64,000 nucleotides of DNA, taken from positions 1 through 64,000 of the forward strand of contig NZ_JABAGC010000013.1 of the NCBI RefSeq assembly GCF_012843905.1, given 5' to 3'. Below, piece by piece: positions 44,129 to 53,527 of this stretch (position 1 is its first letter; every line of letters begins with the position of its first letter). The notes beneath the pieces were generated by a model. It was not told where the DNA came from. It did not search any database and worked only from the letters and a program-made list of their open reading frames with translations. A program made the position numbers and the translations under genes. This stretch comes from Clostridium sp. SM-530-WT-3G (GTDB lineage: Bacteria; Bacillota; Clostridia; Clostridiales; Clostridiaceae).

Positions 44129-45730
44129 TTAATATGGAGAGTAGAAGAAATGTGTTGCTCTATCAGTTATAGCTGTATCACCATATACATTTCTTAAATG
44201 AAGAACTTTATTATCAAATCTATCTGCCTGATTATCACATACATATGCATATCCATTACTTGCCCATCCCATAAATATGTATACATGAGTGTATCCATTT
44301 GTGAATACTATGTCTCCAGGTTTTAATTGTGATAAATCATATGATTTTACAAATCCTCTTGCTTCAAGTTTATTTTCTAAATCATAAGTGTTACATGTTC
44401 CAAGTGGTAAATCTACACCAACTCTTCTTAATGCTTCTGATGTAAAGAACACACAATTGTTACTTGTATCTCCACCATGAAGATCAATTGCTCTATAATG
44501 AACACTTACTCTATTGTTAGTATCAGTCATATATTTATATAATCTAAATTGTGTATCTGAATGAGTATTTGCTCTTGATACCGTTTGTCCATTTGAATCT
44601 ACATAAGTATTGTTGTCAACCCATCCACTAACCATTAATGATCCATCACTTAAGAATTTATAATTTTTCCCATCTATATTTCTTACTTGATTACAAACAA
44701 TTTCACCAGTCCAAGGGTCACAATAATATTGTTTTCCATTTACAGTAATCCACCCAAACTGCATTTCTCCACTACTTGCAAAATATACTCTTTTACCATC
44801 TACAACTTGTATTCCTGTAAGCATTGCCCCATCGGAACCTAAATAATACTTATTATTATTTATTGTTTGTAAACCTGTAAGCATTACTCCATCTTTATTG
44901 AAATAATACCATTTTCCATCAATAGATTGCCATGAACTTTTTACTTTTCCTTTGTCTTTATCATGATAGGAGCTAGTACCATCTTCGCCCTTCTCCCAAC
45001 CTTCACGAACATATCCTTCATCAGTAAATTCATATTGCTTGCCATCTATCGTTTGTGGACCAGTTACCTTACGTCCCCATCTATCAAAATAGTACCATTT
45101 ACCTTTTATATAATACCAGCCTTCATCTAATCTAAATCTATTTCCTAGAATATCGCAGTAAGAATAGCCTTTTGCTTTAATCTTCTCTTCTACTTCTTTA
45201 CCAATTTCATCAAAATTATTATCACCTAAGTCCAAATATGTTAACTTAGGTAATTCAGCTAACTCATTTGGTATATTTCCTTTTAATCTACAATAATTTA
45301 AATTTAAAGACTGTAGATTATGAAGTAAACTTATTTCTTCTGGAAACTTTTCTTCTATTCTTTTATAGTGTAGATCAATTTCTGTAATTTTATTAAAATC
45401 ATCTACTGTAAGTTCTTTTACTTTTTTATTTAACTGCTTGGCAACTTCTTGCGTTAACCAGTTATTAGTTATTTTAACATCTGAATCCTTAGTCTGCATA
45501 GCTTCATTAACTTTGGATTCCTCATATTTAACTTCATCATTACTTTTATTTTCAACTTGATCTTTATTTTTATCTTTAATTTCACCCTCATTTTGGTCTT
45601 CAACTACATTAACTACTGAAGTCGAAGAATTAGTGCTTTTAACTTCCTCAGCATGTGCACCATATGTAATACCATTAGCGCATAGAGCAACTACTACCAT
45701 AGCTAATAATTTCACTTTTTTTTGACCCAT
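44129..45730 (-). CDS. Exported LRR / choline-binding-type repeat / cysteine peptidase protein
   Basis: A 533-residue secreted protein. Signal peptide: KLLAMVVVALCANGITYGAHAEE. Then a charged linker, three or so leucine-rich repeats (about 85-165: LHNLQSLNLNYCRLKGNIP, LPKLTYLDLGDNNF), about eight cell-wall-binding repeats of the GKWYYFDKDGxM type (about 200-385), and a C-terminal NlpC/P60-CHAP-like domain with catalytic Cys in SNNCVFFTSEALR and His in GYTHVYIFMG, likely an amidase or endopeptidase acting on peptidoglycan. ATG 45730 has GGAGG eight bases upstream; ATG 45733 is also possible. Monocistronic. Confidence 0.85.
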   Translation of the reverse strand: MGQKKVKLLAMVVVALCANGITYGAHAEEVKSTNSSTSVVNVVEDQNEGEIKDKNKDQVENKSNDEVKYEESKVNEAMQTKDSDVKITNNWLTQEVAKQLNKKVKELTVDDFNKITEIDLHYKRIEEKFPEEISLLHNLQSLNLNYCRLKGNIPNELAELPKLTYLDLGDNNFDEIGKEVEEKIKAKGYSYCDILGNRFRLDEGWYYIKGKWYYFDRWGRKVTGPQTIDGKQYEFTDEGYVREGWEKGEDGTSSYHDKDKGKVKSSWQSIDGKWYYFNKDGVMLTGLQTINNNKYYLGSDGAMLTGIQVVDGKRVYFASSGEMQFGWITVNGKQYYCDPWTGEIVCNQVRNIDGKNYKFLSDGSLMVSGWVDNNTYVDSNGQTVSRANTHSDTQFRLYKYMTDTNNRVSVHYRAIDLHGGDTSNNCVFFTSEALRRVGVDLPLGTCNTYDLENKLEARGFVKSYDLSQLKPGDIVFTNGYTHVYIFMGWASNGYAYVCDNQADRFDNKVLHLRNVYGDTAITDRATHFFYSPY

Positions 45731-45811
45731 CATATCATCCTCCTAATTTCAAACATTTCAATTATACCATTTTTTATTTTACATCTCAATTTTTTCATGA
45801 TACTTTCACAG

Positions 45812-45857
45812 AAAAAAACTGTAATATGCTTATATTAAACATAATTACAGTTTTTTT
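45812..45857. terminator. Terminator of hisC
   Basis: AAAAAAACTGTAAT (45812-45825) and ATTACAGTTTTTTT (45844-45857), perfect 14-base arms; 32 bases past the hisC stop. Confidence 0.9.
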
Positions 45858-45889
45858 ATTGTTTTTATAAAAATAATACAAATAAAGTT

Positions 45890-46951
45890 CTATTTATTTA
45901 TAATTTCTTTAATTTTCTCAACAAGAATACCCATCTCTTCGTTAGTTCCAATAGTAATTCTCAAATAATCTTCTACTTTTTCTTTACCAAAATACCTTAC
46001 TAAAACACCTTTTTCTTTTAATTGATTATAGATATAATCACCTTTTAACTCATTATGCTTTACAAATATAAAATTTGATTTTGACTCTAATACTTCAAAT
46101 CCTAATTCTTTTATCTTAACAATATATTTCTCTCTAGTTTCTATAATTAATTTAGTTATTTTTTTGAAATATTCATCATCTTCAATTGCAGCTTTTGCAC
46201 CAGCTAATGCTAATCTATCAATTGTATATGAATTCATACTATTTTTTATTCTATTCAAACCTTCTATAAGTTCTTTATTTCCTATAGCAAAACCAACTCT
46301 AAGCCCTGCTAATGCACGTGATTTCGAAAAAGTCTGTACTACTAATAGATTAGAATATTTCTTAGTATACGGAACCATTGATTCTCCTCCAAAATCGATA
46401 TATGCCTCATCTATAATGACAACAGAATCTTCATTTGCTTTAACCAGTTTTTCAAGTTCAAATGTATCTATATATTTACCTGTAGGTGCGTTAGGATTTG
46501 GTAAAATAACTCCTCCATTTTTCTTTTTAAGTTCATCTAATGGTATATTAAATTCATCATCTAACTTTACCATTTTATAATCTAATTCAAATAATTCTGC
46601 ATAAACTTTATAAAAAGTATAGCTTATATCTGGAAATAAAACTGTTCTTCCTTTTTCAAAATATGTCATAAATATAAAAGCTAATATTTCATCAGAACCA
46701 TTCCCTATAAATACTTCATCATTATCAATATCATAATATTCTGCAATTTTACTTTTCAAATCACTACATGTTGGGTCTGGATAAAGCTTCAAATCACCAT
46801 TTGCAGTTTTCTTTATTGCTTCAATTACCTTTTCTGATGGTGGATAAGGATTTTCATTGGTATTAAGCTTTATGTATTTTTTATCCTTTGGCTGCTCACC
46901 TGGTACATATGGCTCTATAGCTTTAACATTTTCATTCCAATATTTACTCAT
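45890..46951 (-). CDS. hisC: Histidinol-phosphate aminotransferase
   Basis: A 353-residue PLP enzyme (aminotransferase class I/II) that converts imidazole acetol-phosphate and glutamate to histidinol-phosphate. It has the NTNENPYPPS N-terminus, GNGSDEILA, PNPNAPTGKYI, and the PLP-lysine segment TFSKSRALAGLRVGFAIG. Its ribosome site is GGGGGC. It is separated from leuA by an inverted-repeat element and has no other his genes near it. HisC proteins can also act on aromatic amino acids, which fits its isolated position. Confidence 0.93.
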   Translation of the reverse strand: MSKYWNENVKAIEPYVPGEQPKDKKYIKLNTNENPYPPSEKVIEAIKKTANGDLKLYPDPTCSDLKSKIAEYYDIDNDEVFIGNGSDEILAFIFMTYFEKGRTVLFPDISYTFYKVYAELFELDYKMVKLDDEFNIPLDELKKKNGGVILPNPNAPTGKYIDTFELEKLVKANEDSVVIIDEAYIDFGGESMVPYTKKYSNLLVVQTFSKSRALAGLRVGFAIGNKELIEGLNRIKNSMNSYTIDRLALAGAKAAIEDDEYFKKITKLIIETREKYIVKIKELGFEVLESKSNFIFVKHNELKGDYIYNQLKEKGVLVRYFGKEKVEDYLRITIGTNEEMGILVEKIKEIINK

Positions 46952-46996
46952 TTTTATGCCCCCATTTAAAAATTTTCAGTTAATAGTTAACAAGTA

Positions 46997-47123
46997 ACAG
47001 TGAACAGTTTAAGGTAAAAAGCTTAAGCTTTTCATTATATTATTACTTTGATTTTGCTGTGCAAAGTCACTGTATAATATTAAGATTTTACGAAAATAAA
47101 ATCTTCCTCAACTGCTCACTGTT
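46997..47123. repeat. Inverted-repeat element between leuA and hisC
   Basis: AACAGTGAACAGTT (46997-47010) is mirrored by AACTGCTCACTGTT (47110-47123), with one mismatch, and GTTAAC units continue outside each arm to about 46979 and 47132. The element is about 150 bases with no coding frame. Such TAACAGTTAACAGT tracts are reminiscent of small dispersed repeats of clostridial genomes; no second copy is present in this window, so its repetitive nature is unproved. Confidence 0.6.
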
Positions 47124-47166
47124 AACTGAGTTAATTTCTCATATTATTATTACTTATAAGTTAAAT

Positions 47167-48840
47167 TTATTTTTCTTTATACAATCTATTTATTGCACTC
47201 ATCATTGATTTAACTGAAGCTCTTGTTATATTACTATCAACACCAACTCCAAATGACTTATTTCCATTATCTTGTCTTTCCATGTATACATATGATGCTG
47301 CTTTTGCTTCTGAACCAGTACTCATTGCATGCTCAGTATAGTCAATTATTTTAACATTTATAAGACTGCTTGCAGCAAGTGCTTTCTTAAATGAATCTAT
47401 AGGACCATTACCTATTCCTGAAATATTTTTTTCTTGTCCATTATAAATTATTGCAATATCTGCTTTAGTATCCTCTTCTCCTGATTTATCTGAAATATCA
47501 GAAAAAGTAGCTTTAACTAATTTAAATGGTTCTTGTAAATCAAGATATTCCTTTGTGAAAGCTTCCATAACTTGAACTGGTGATACTTCACCTATTGATT
47601 CTGAAATCTTTTGTATTACATCTGCAAATTCCTTCTGCATTGTCTTTGGAAGTTTAAATCCATAACAATGATCCATTACAAATGCAACTCCTCCTTTTCC
47701 TGATTGAGAATTAATCCTTACTAATGCTTCGTATTCTCTTCCAATATCACTTGGATCTATAGGCAAATATGGTACCTGCCATATATTTCCGTGTCTTTCA
47801 TTGTATTTTTTCATTCCTTTATTTATGGCATCTTGATGGGAACCTGAAAATGCTGTAAACACCAAATTTCCTGCATAAGGATGCCTTACGTGAACAGGAA
47901 TCTTTACACATCTTTCATACACTTCAATTATTTCATTTATATTTTCAAGATTTAATTTTGGATTAACACCATGGGTAAACATATTGTAAGCAATATTTAA
48001 TATATCAACATTACCTGTTCTTTCACCATTACCAAACAAAGTTCCTTCAATTCTATCTGCTCCCGCAAGTAATGCCAATTCACTATCAGCTACTCCTGTT
48101 CCTCTATCATTATGTGGATGTACACTTAAAATAACTCTTTCTCTGTCTTTAAAGTTTTTACTCATCCATTCAATCTGGTCTGCAAATACATTAGGCGTAT
48201 CCATTTCTACTGTTGCAGGAAGGTTAATTATAACCTTTTTATCTTTAGAAGCCCCCCATGCATCTAACACTCCTTCACACACTTCTAATGCATATTCAAC
48301 TTCTGTTCCTGTAAAACTTTCTGGAGAATATTCAAGTAATACTTCCCCCTCAAACTCCTTGCAATATTCCCTAACTAATTTTGTTCCTTCTACAGCTATA
48401 TTCTTAATTTCTTCTTTAGTCATATTAAATACAACATCTCTTTGTAATACTGATGTTGAATTATATATATGAACAATTACCTTTTTAAGTCCCTTTAAAC
48501 TTTCAAAAGTTTTTTTAATTAAATGTGGCCTTGCTTGAGTCAGAACTTGTACTACAACATCATCTGGAATACGATTTTCATCTATCAATTTCCTTAAGAA
48601 ATCATATTCAATCTGAGATGCTGATGGAAAACCTATTTCTATTTCCTTAAAACCAAGCTTCACTAATAAATTAAAAAATTCCACTTTTTCATCAACTGTC
48701 ATTGGATTTATAAGTGCCTGATTCCCATCTCTCAAATCAACACTGCACCATATTGGTGCTTTACTTATTTCATTATTTGGCCATGTTCTATCCTTTAATT
48801 TAATAGTATCAAATCTTTTATATTTTTTATAATTTAACAT
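47167..48840 (-). CDS. leuA: 2-isopropylmalate synthase (long, LeuA2 type)
   Basis: First committed enzyme of leucine synthesis: acetyl-CoA plus 2-oxoisovalerate give 2-isopropylmalate. The 557 residues are of the long type that includes fungal-like enzymes: catalytic barrel with WCSVDLRDGNQAL and metal site SVHPHNDRGTGVAD, and a C-terminal LeuA allosteric dimer domain (about 430-557) with GNGPIDSFKKAL. It carries a GGGGGGC ribosome site. No leuBCD genes are nearby and no T-box is seen upstream, in contrast to ilvB. Confidence 0.95.
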   Translation of the reverse strand: MLNYKKYKRFDTIKLKDRTWPNNEISKAPIWCSVDLRDGNQALINPMTVDEKVEFFNLLVKLGFKEIEIGFPSASQIEYDFLRKLIDENRIPDDVVVQVLTQARPHLIKKTFESLKGLKKVIVHIYNSTSVLQRDVVFNMTKEEIKNIAVEGTKLVREYCKEFEGEVLLEYSPESFTGTEVEYALEVCEGVLDAWGASKDKKVIINLPATVEMDTPNVFADQIEWMSKNFKDRERVILSVHPHNDRGTGVADSELALLAGADRIEGTLFGNGERTGNVDILNIAYNMFTHGVNPKLNLENINEIIEVYERCVKIPVHVRHPYAGNLVFTAFSGSHQDAINKGMKKYNERHGNIWQVPYLPIDPSDIGREYEALVRINSQSGKGGVAFVMDHCYGFKLPKTMQKEFADVIQKISESIGEVSPVQVMEAFTKEYLDLQEPFKLVKATFSDISDKSGEEDTKADIAIIYNGQEKNISGIGNGPIDSFKKALAASSLINVKIIDYTEHAMSTGSEAKAASYVYMERQDNGNKSFGVGVDSNITRASVKSMMSAINRLYKEK

Positions 48841-49184
48841 TTATATGCCCCCCAAAATATATCTATTATAAAATTAATTTCATATATACTTAGTTAACCT
48901 TCACAGATATAGTCCCTCTACTATACCTCTTAACTTCATAATAAATATAATTTTTTTATCTACTTTCTTATTAACCCCACCTTATTTCACCTCTTCAACT
49001 TTTCGAATATTATAAGTATTCTACCACACCGTTAATTATCTGTAAATAATTTGATTTATTTCTTGATATTTCATCAACAAAACTTTACTTTTTTTATTTT
49101 TATGTCATTATCAACTCTATTTTAGTTCCACTTTTTTACCATTTTGAATATAATAAATTAAACTTATATATATGAGGTGTAGTT
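48841..49184. other. Intergenic region upstream of leuA
   Basis: About 344 bases between the divergent leuA and YtaF-like genes. It must hold both promoters. I see no T-box core, no terminator-like hairpin, and no convincing leader peptide. A 12-codon frame on the minus strand (48901-48939) has no ribosome site. Confidence 0.5.
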
Positions 49185-49808
49185 ATGCTTTATTTATCAC
49201 CAATACTACTATGCATATTATTAAACTTATTACTTATTCAAGTTATTTCTTCACTAAACATGCAGAAAATCTCATTAAATAAGTCAAGCATAATTTTAAC
49301 CAGTACTCTTTTCTCATTAGTAGCTTTTATTTCAATGGAGCTAGGCAAGTTTATAAATTTATATCTACTAAAATCATATAGTTCTATGTTTGGAGGTATT
49401 TTACTATTATTCATAGGTATTAATTATTTAATTGAACATAAAAAAATAATTGAATATGCAGATGGTTATGATACTTCATTCTACTACGAAACATTTTCTA
49501 AATACAGAAAATACTTTTTCACTCCAAATATTATAGATTTTAATAACTCTAAGTGTATTGAAATAAATGAATCAATATATATATCCATCCCTCTATCTTT
49601 ATGTACATTCTTAATATTTTTTGCAGCTGGAATTAATTTAGATAATATTCCTGCTACTTTATTTACTTTATTTACATCTACAACTATTATTCTATGCACT
49701 AATTTCTTAAAAAAATTATACGTTTTAAATACTTTTTTTAAGAAATATTGTTTTCTTATGGTCAGTATAGTTTTAATATTTTATGGTTTTCTTAAAATCC
49801 TAATCTAA
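49185..49808 (+). CDS. YtaF/MntP-like membrane protein, degenerate
   Basis: A 207-residue membrane protein preceded by GAGGTG. Helix layout matches the YtaF sporulation/MntP-type manganese-efflux fold: three helices, a central hydrophilic segment, then three helices. The linking segment (IIDFNNSKCIEINESIYISIPLSL) parallels YtaF, but the LSLD motif whose Asp lines the transport path reads LSLC here and matching charged residues in the first half are also absent. It may be a transport-dead or altered relative. Monocistronic. Confidence 0.6.
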   Translation: MLYLSPILLCILLNLLLIQVISSLNMQKISLNKSSIILTSTLFSLVAFISMELGKFINLYLLKSYSSMFGGILLLFIGINYLIEHKKIIEYADGYDTSFYYETFSKYRKYFFTPNIIDFNNSKCIEINESIYISIPLSLCTFLIFFAAGINLDNIPATLFTLFTSTTIILCTNFLKKLYVLNTFFKKYCFLMVSIVLIFYGFLKILI

Positions 49809-49840
49809 TACTTTTATGTCTGATAATTTTAATAAATATA

Positions 49841-49890
49841 AAAAGAAAATATTTAATTCATTTTAATTTTGAATTAAATATTTTCTTTTT
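49841..49890. terminator. Bidirectional terminator between YtaF-like and CarD genes
   Basis: Long AT-rich inverted repeat: AAAAGAAAATATTTAATTC on the left arm (from 49841) mirrored on the right (to 49890) with a TTTTAATTTT loop. Confidence 0.85.
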
Positions 49891-49893
49891 ATA

Positions 49894-50385
49894 TTATGTT
49901 AATTGTTCAAGTAAATCATATGCTTTATCAAAATCAATATGTTTAGACTGTGCTATTTCATCTGCTAATATTCTTTTTGCAGTCCTAAGCATTGTCTTCT
50001 CCATATAATTCAAATCATGCTTCTTCTTCATTTGTGTAAGATTATATATTAGTTCAAGATAATCTTCAACAGTACCAGATTTAATTTTTAAAGTATAAAA
50101 TTCATTTCTTTCTTTATAATTAATCTTAGATAATTCTTCTGTCTTATTAACATATTCAGTTGCATGATCTAATTTGTAATCTAAATAACTTGGATCACTT
50201 ATAAGTCTCATATGTGATTTTTCAACTCTGCTGAATGGTAATAAAACCTGCATCTTATTGTTTGTCAAATAAATTCTATAATATTTTTCAAGCTTTCCTC
50301 TGAATTCTTTTTCTTCAATATACTCAATAATTCCAACTCCTTGATTTGGATATACAACTTTATCTCCTTCCTTAAATTGAAGCAT
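49894..50385 (-). CDS. CarD-family RNA polymerase-binding regulator
   Basis: A 163-residue protein with an N-terminal CarD/TRCF RNA polymerase interaction domain (FKEGDKVVYPNQGVGIIEYIEEKE) and a C-terminal helical DNA-binding half (NLTQMKKKHDLNYMEKTMLRTAKRILADEIA). Members bind the beta subunit and stabilise the open complex at promoters, altering transcription of rRNA and stress genes. Length is typical. AAGGAGG lies just upstream of the ATG. Monocistronic. Confidence 0.9.
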   Translation of the reverse strand: MLQFKEGDKVVYPNQGVGIIEYIEEKEFRGKLEKYYRIYLTNNKMQVLLPFSRVEKSHMRLISDPSYLDYKLDHATEYVNKTEELSKINYKERNEFYTLKIKSGTVEDYLELIYNLTQMKKKHDLNYMEKTMLRTAKRILADEIAQSKHIDFDKAYDLLEQLT

Positions 50386-50621
50386 GACTTATAAACCTCC
50401 TTAAACATAATAATTATCTAATTTTATATTAACCAATTAATCAAAATTCATACGTTTACTTAAGAGTATTAGTCTATTTTTAAAATTTTATACATTTAAA
50501 GGATTATCATTCTTAATTTTTTTAACTTTTTACTTTCCTATATATTTAAGAATGAATAAATTTATGTGAAATCGTCAATATTTACAATAAGATTATAGTT
50601 ATTCATTTTAGGAGGTATATG

Positions 50622-51206
50622 ATGAAAAAAAAATTTATATTATTTTTTATATTTTTAATAATTAGCTTTTTCTCTGCTTTATTATCTTTTAAAATTATAT
50701 ATTCAGATCAATATTCAAAAATACAAAATACATCAGCCTCATCTTGCGAAAATAACGCTTCAAATTCAATTATAAAAGATTCCACAACTGATACTAAATG
50801 TTTTACTTCTGGTGGTAATGTTATAATTACTATACCTGAATACCTCTATAATATGCAGTGTAAAGAGTATATTGTGCAAAAAGGAGAAACTCTTAATTCA
50901 ATAGCAAAGAACTATGTTTCTACATGCCCTACAAATTGTTCAGTAAAATTAATAAAAGAAGCCAGCAAAATTAATAATGCTGACTCCATATCTGCTGGTA
51001 CTAAAATATATATACCAGAAACTATATTGAAAAATGGATATATTCATGTAGTACAATCTGGAGATACTTGGAGTAAATTGTGTAGAGATTATTATCCTAT
51101 TTATGATATAACCTCCATGACCAATCTTCTTATTTTCATAAATGACTTGCCTAATAATTCTCTTTCAATAGGTGATGAAATATATTTACCTAATATCAAT
51201 ATCTAA
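50622..51206 (+). CDS. Membrane-anchored protein with two LysM domains
   Basis: A 194-residue protein with an N-terminal membrane anchor (KFILFFIFLIISFFSALL) and two LysM-type repeats (about 80-135: EYIVQKGETLNSIAKNY; about 140-194: HVVQSGDTWSKLCRDYY). It carries seven cysteines, four in the first LysM region. LysM domains bind N-acetylglucosamine polymers, so it should sit on peptidoglycan; no catalytic domain follows. ATG 50622 lies six bases from AGGAGG; ATG 50619 is too close. It may be a spore cortex or wall protein. Confidence 0.8.
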   Translation: MKKKFILFFIFLIISFFSALLSFKIIYSDQYSKIQNTSASSCENNASNSIIKDSTTDTKCFTSGGNVIITIPEYLYNMQCKEYIVQKGETLNSIAKNYVSTCPTNCSVKLIKEASKINNADSISAGTKIYIPETILKNGYIHVVQSGDTWSKLCRDYYPIYDITSMTNLLIFINDLPNNSLSIGDEIYLPNINI

Positions 51207-51310
51207 CCTAAATAAAATATTATATTAATTGCTTTCATCTACTATTTTAATGTGCTTTAACCTAAAAATTCTGATGCGTGTATCTATTTTTATAAAAATA
51301 CATTAAACAT

Positions 51311-52693
51311 TTATTTTTCTTCATAACATATTATAGGTACACCTGATTCAATTTCTTCATAAATAGTTTTAGCTAAATATTGTGGAGTATTTACACATCC
51401 ATGAGTACCATTGCTCTTATAAATATTTCCTCCAAAGCTGTTCCTCCAGCTTGCATCATGAATGCCTATATTTCCATTAAAAGGCATCCAGTACTTTACA
51501 TCAGAACTATATCCAAACCCCTTTAAAGTTGCATTTTTTTGTTTATAATTTAATGGATATATACCAAGAGCAGTAGCATTCCCCCTATTTATATTACCTG
51601 TAACTATATCTCCTTGAGTTATTAGCTTTCCTTTCTTATAAAACCACAAATGTTGTTTTGTAATATTTACTTCAACATAAGTATTCCCTATATCATTTTT
51701 ATCTCTACTCATTGCCTTCTGACTATAAACTGGTTCCTTAATTATGTTTTGCCCTTTTTTTATATTTTCTATCAAATCATTAGTTTCTTCTATAGCATTT
51801 ATCTTCCATCCATAACTTCCATCTTTTATCTTTATCCTTTTTCCCGTAGATGTATTAAATTCTCTCTCTATTCCTACAGTGTTATATTTTTGGCATAAGT
51901 TATTTATATATTCTCTAATACTATCCATATTAAATTCAACATCTAAATCATCATTTAAACTAATCCATTTATCTATTAATTGCCCATCTACACTTTCAGT
52001 CTGTTCTCCAAAATCATATACAATCTTAGCTGAAACATATTTATCTAAGATTATTTTAGTTTCTTGTACTTTTTTCGAGTCAGCTGTATATTTAGGATTT
52101 TCATAACAGTTTTGTTTATCTAAGTCTAACTTTTTATTTCCATTATTGATAAATTTCTTTATTGCTTTAGTTGTTAAATCAGCATTAACTTTATTACCAT
52201 ATACTTCATCAGTAACTTCATATTCTAAACCATTATAATGAAATGATGGATTAATTGGTCCTATAATATTAGGTCCATTTATACATGTAAGATTATTAAT
52301 TATATTTAAAAGTTTATCTTCATCATATTCAAATAAATCTTCTTCTATGTTATTTCCTATAAAAATACTTATAATCCATAAAAAATTATTTTGTTTTTTA
52401 TGGATTTCTTTTAACTCTTCACTTTTGCCTGTATATTTTAAGTTTATATCCTTTCCACTTATACTCTCCTGCATTCCATTACGCTCATTTAACTGCAACT
52501 CATAATTACCAATTTCTTTTGCAATTTTTAATTTAGCTTCATCTATATTATTAAGTGAAACATCAATGCCATTAATCTGTGTATTTATTAAATAATGATT
52601 ACTAAAAAATATAACTCCAATAAAATATATAATAACTATTATAGATGTAATCATAATTTTTTTATTTGTATATATAATATCCAACTTTTTCAT
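51311..52693 (-). CDS. L,D-transpeptidase (YkuD) with N-terminal anchor
   Basis: A 460-residue single-pass membrane protein (anchor at about 13-31). A wall-binding/PG_binding_4-like region fills residues 40-330, and the C-terminal YkuD catalytic domain has the active-site GIHDASW and SNGTHGCVNTP, with Cys and His as catalytic residues. It makes 3-3 cross-links or attaches proteins to peptidoglycan outside the cell. GTG 52696 could also be used; ATG 52693 follows an AAAGGAT site. Monocistronic. Confidence 0.92.
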   Translation of the reverse strand: MKKLDIIYTNKKIMITSIIVIIYFIGVIFFSNHYLINTQINGIDVSLNNIDEAKLKIAKEIGNYELQLNERNGMQESISGKDINLKYTGKSEELKEIHKKQNNFLWIISIFIGNNIEEDLFEYDEDKLLNIINNLTCINGPNIIGPINPSFHYNGLEYEVTDEVYGNKVNADLTTKAIKKFINNGNKKLDLDKQNCYENPKYTADSKKVQETKIILDKYVSAKIVYDFGEQTESVDGQLIDKWISLNDDLDVEFNMDSIREYINNLCQKYNTVGIEREFNTSTGKRIKIKDGSYGWKINAIEETNDLIENIKKGQNIIKEPVYSQKAMSRDKNDIGNTYVEVNITKQHLWFYKKGKLITQGDIVTGNINRGNATALGIYPLNYKQKNATLKGFGYSSDVKYWMPFNGNIGIHDASWRNSFGGNIYKSNGTHGCVNTPQYLAKTIYEEIESGVPIICYEEK

Positions 52694-52903
52694 CACATAA
52701 ATGTATCCTTTCTTAATATAGGTGCTTGTTATATTAGACTATATTAATATTTATGCTTTTAAGTTGATATTTAAAACAAACTGTAACCTTTTCTTTTCCT
52801 AATTATTTAACAAAATAGCTAATCTTTATCAATTATAATTTACTTATACTACCTATCAGTAGTATAATTACTTATACGAATTAAATCACAAAGGAGAATC
52901 ATA

Positions 52904-53458
52904 ATGAGCGGTAAAGAACATATGACTATTGGCACTACTGCTACTATAGGAATAGCTATAGGTTTAATTGCTCTTGGTAATATGTCCATAAATATTAACC
53001 TGTTTGTTTTAGTTGCAGGAGGAGTAATCGGTTCATACATGCCTGATATTGATAGCCACAAATCAAAAGCTGCCCAAATATTTAATAAGTTGCTTATGTT
53101 CATAATAATAATGTATTCCATATTTTATTGTTTTGGAATAAAGTTAAATCATGAATATATTTTGCTTATCCATAGATTTATCAAATTAAACACTAATGGT
53201 CTTATTCTATTTAGCATTCTAACAATTCTAGGCAAATTATCGCCTCATAGAATGTTTACACATAAATGGTTAGGCACGCTACTATTCTGTTATAGTGTAT
53301 ATTTGATGAATAATACATATCTAACTCTTGGTTTTTCAATGGGATATATATTACACATTGTTGCTGATAGGATTACACGAAATGGTAAATACCTAAAATT
53401 TTTTCAATTTAAATTACCTTTAAAAAATTCAAAAAATAATTTTTGTATAAGTTGGTAA
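52904..53458 (+). CDS. YdjM/DUF457-type membrane-bound metal-dependent hydrolase
   Basis: A 184-residue protein with about four membrane helices and the conserved metal-ligand segments of the family: HMTIGTTATIG (His), GGVIGSYMPDIDSHKS (Asp pair) and HRMFTHKW (His residues). AAGGAG lies upstream of the ATG. The family is widespread, regulated by LexA in E. coli (ydjM), and has no fixed substrate. No LexA box was noticed here. Monocistronic with a terminator behind. Confidence 0.85.
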   Translation: MSGKEHMTIGTTATIGIAIGLIALGNMSININLFVLVAGGVIGSYMPDIDSHKSKAAQIFNKLLMFIIIMYSIFYCFGIKLNHEYILLIHRFIKLNTNGLILFSILTILGKLSPHRMFTHKWLGTLLFCYSVYLMNNTYLTLGFSMGYILHIVADRITRNGKYLKFFQFKLPLKNSKNNFCISW

Positions 53459-53467
53459 AACAAAAGA

Positions 53468-53513
53468 CATATATAGCAGTTAAATTTCCATAAATTTTTT
53501 AATGCTATATATG
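53468..53513. terminator. Bidirectional Rho-independent terminator
   Basis: CATATATAGCA (53468-53478) and TGCTATATATG (53503-53513), with T runs on both strands; between two convergent genes. Confidence 0.88.
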
Positions 53514-53527
53514 CCTTTTTCTTTATA

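Noticed and set aside
48901-48939. Possible 12-residue leader peptide (MKLRGIVEGLYL) before leuA
   Set aside because: Contains three Leu codons, but no ribosome site and no attenuator hairpin follows, so attenuation is not supported.
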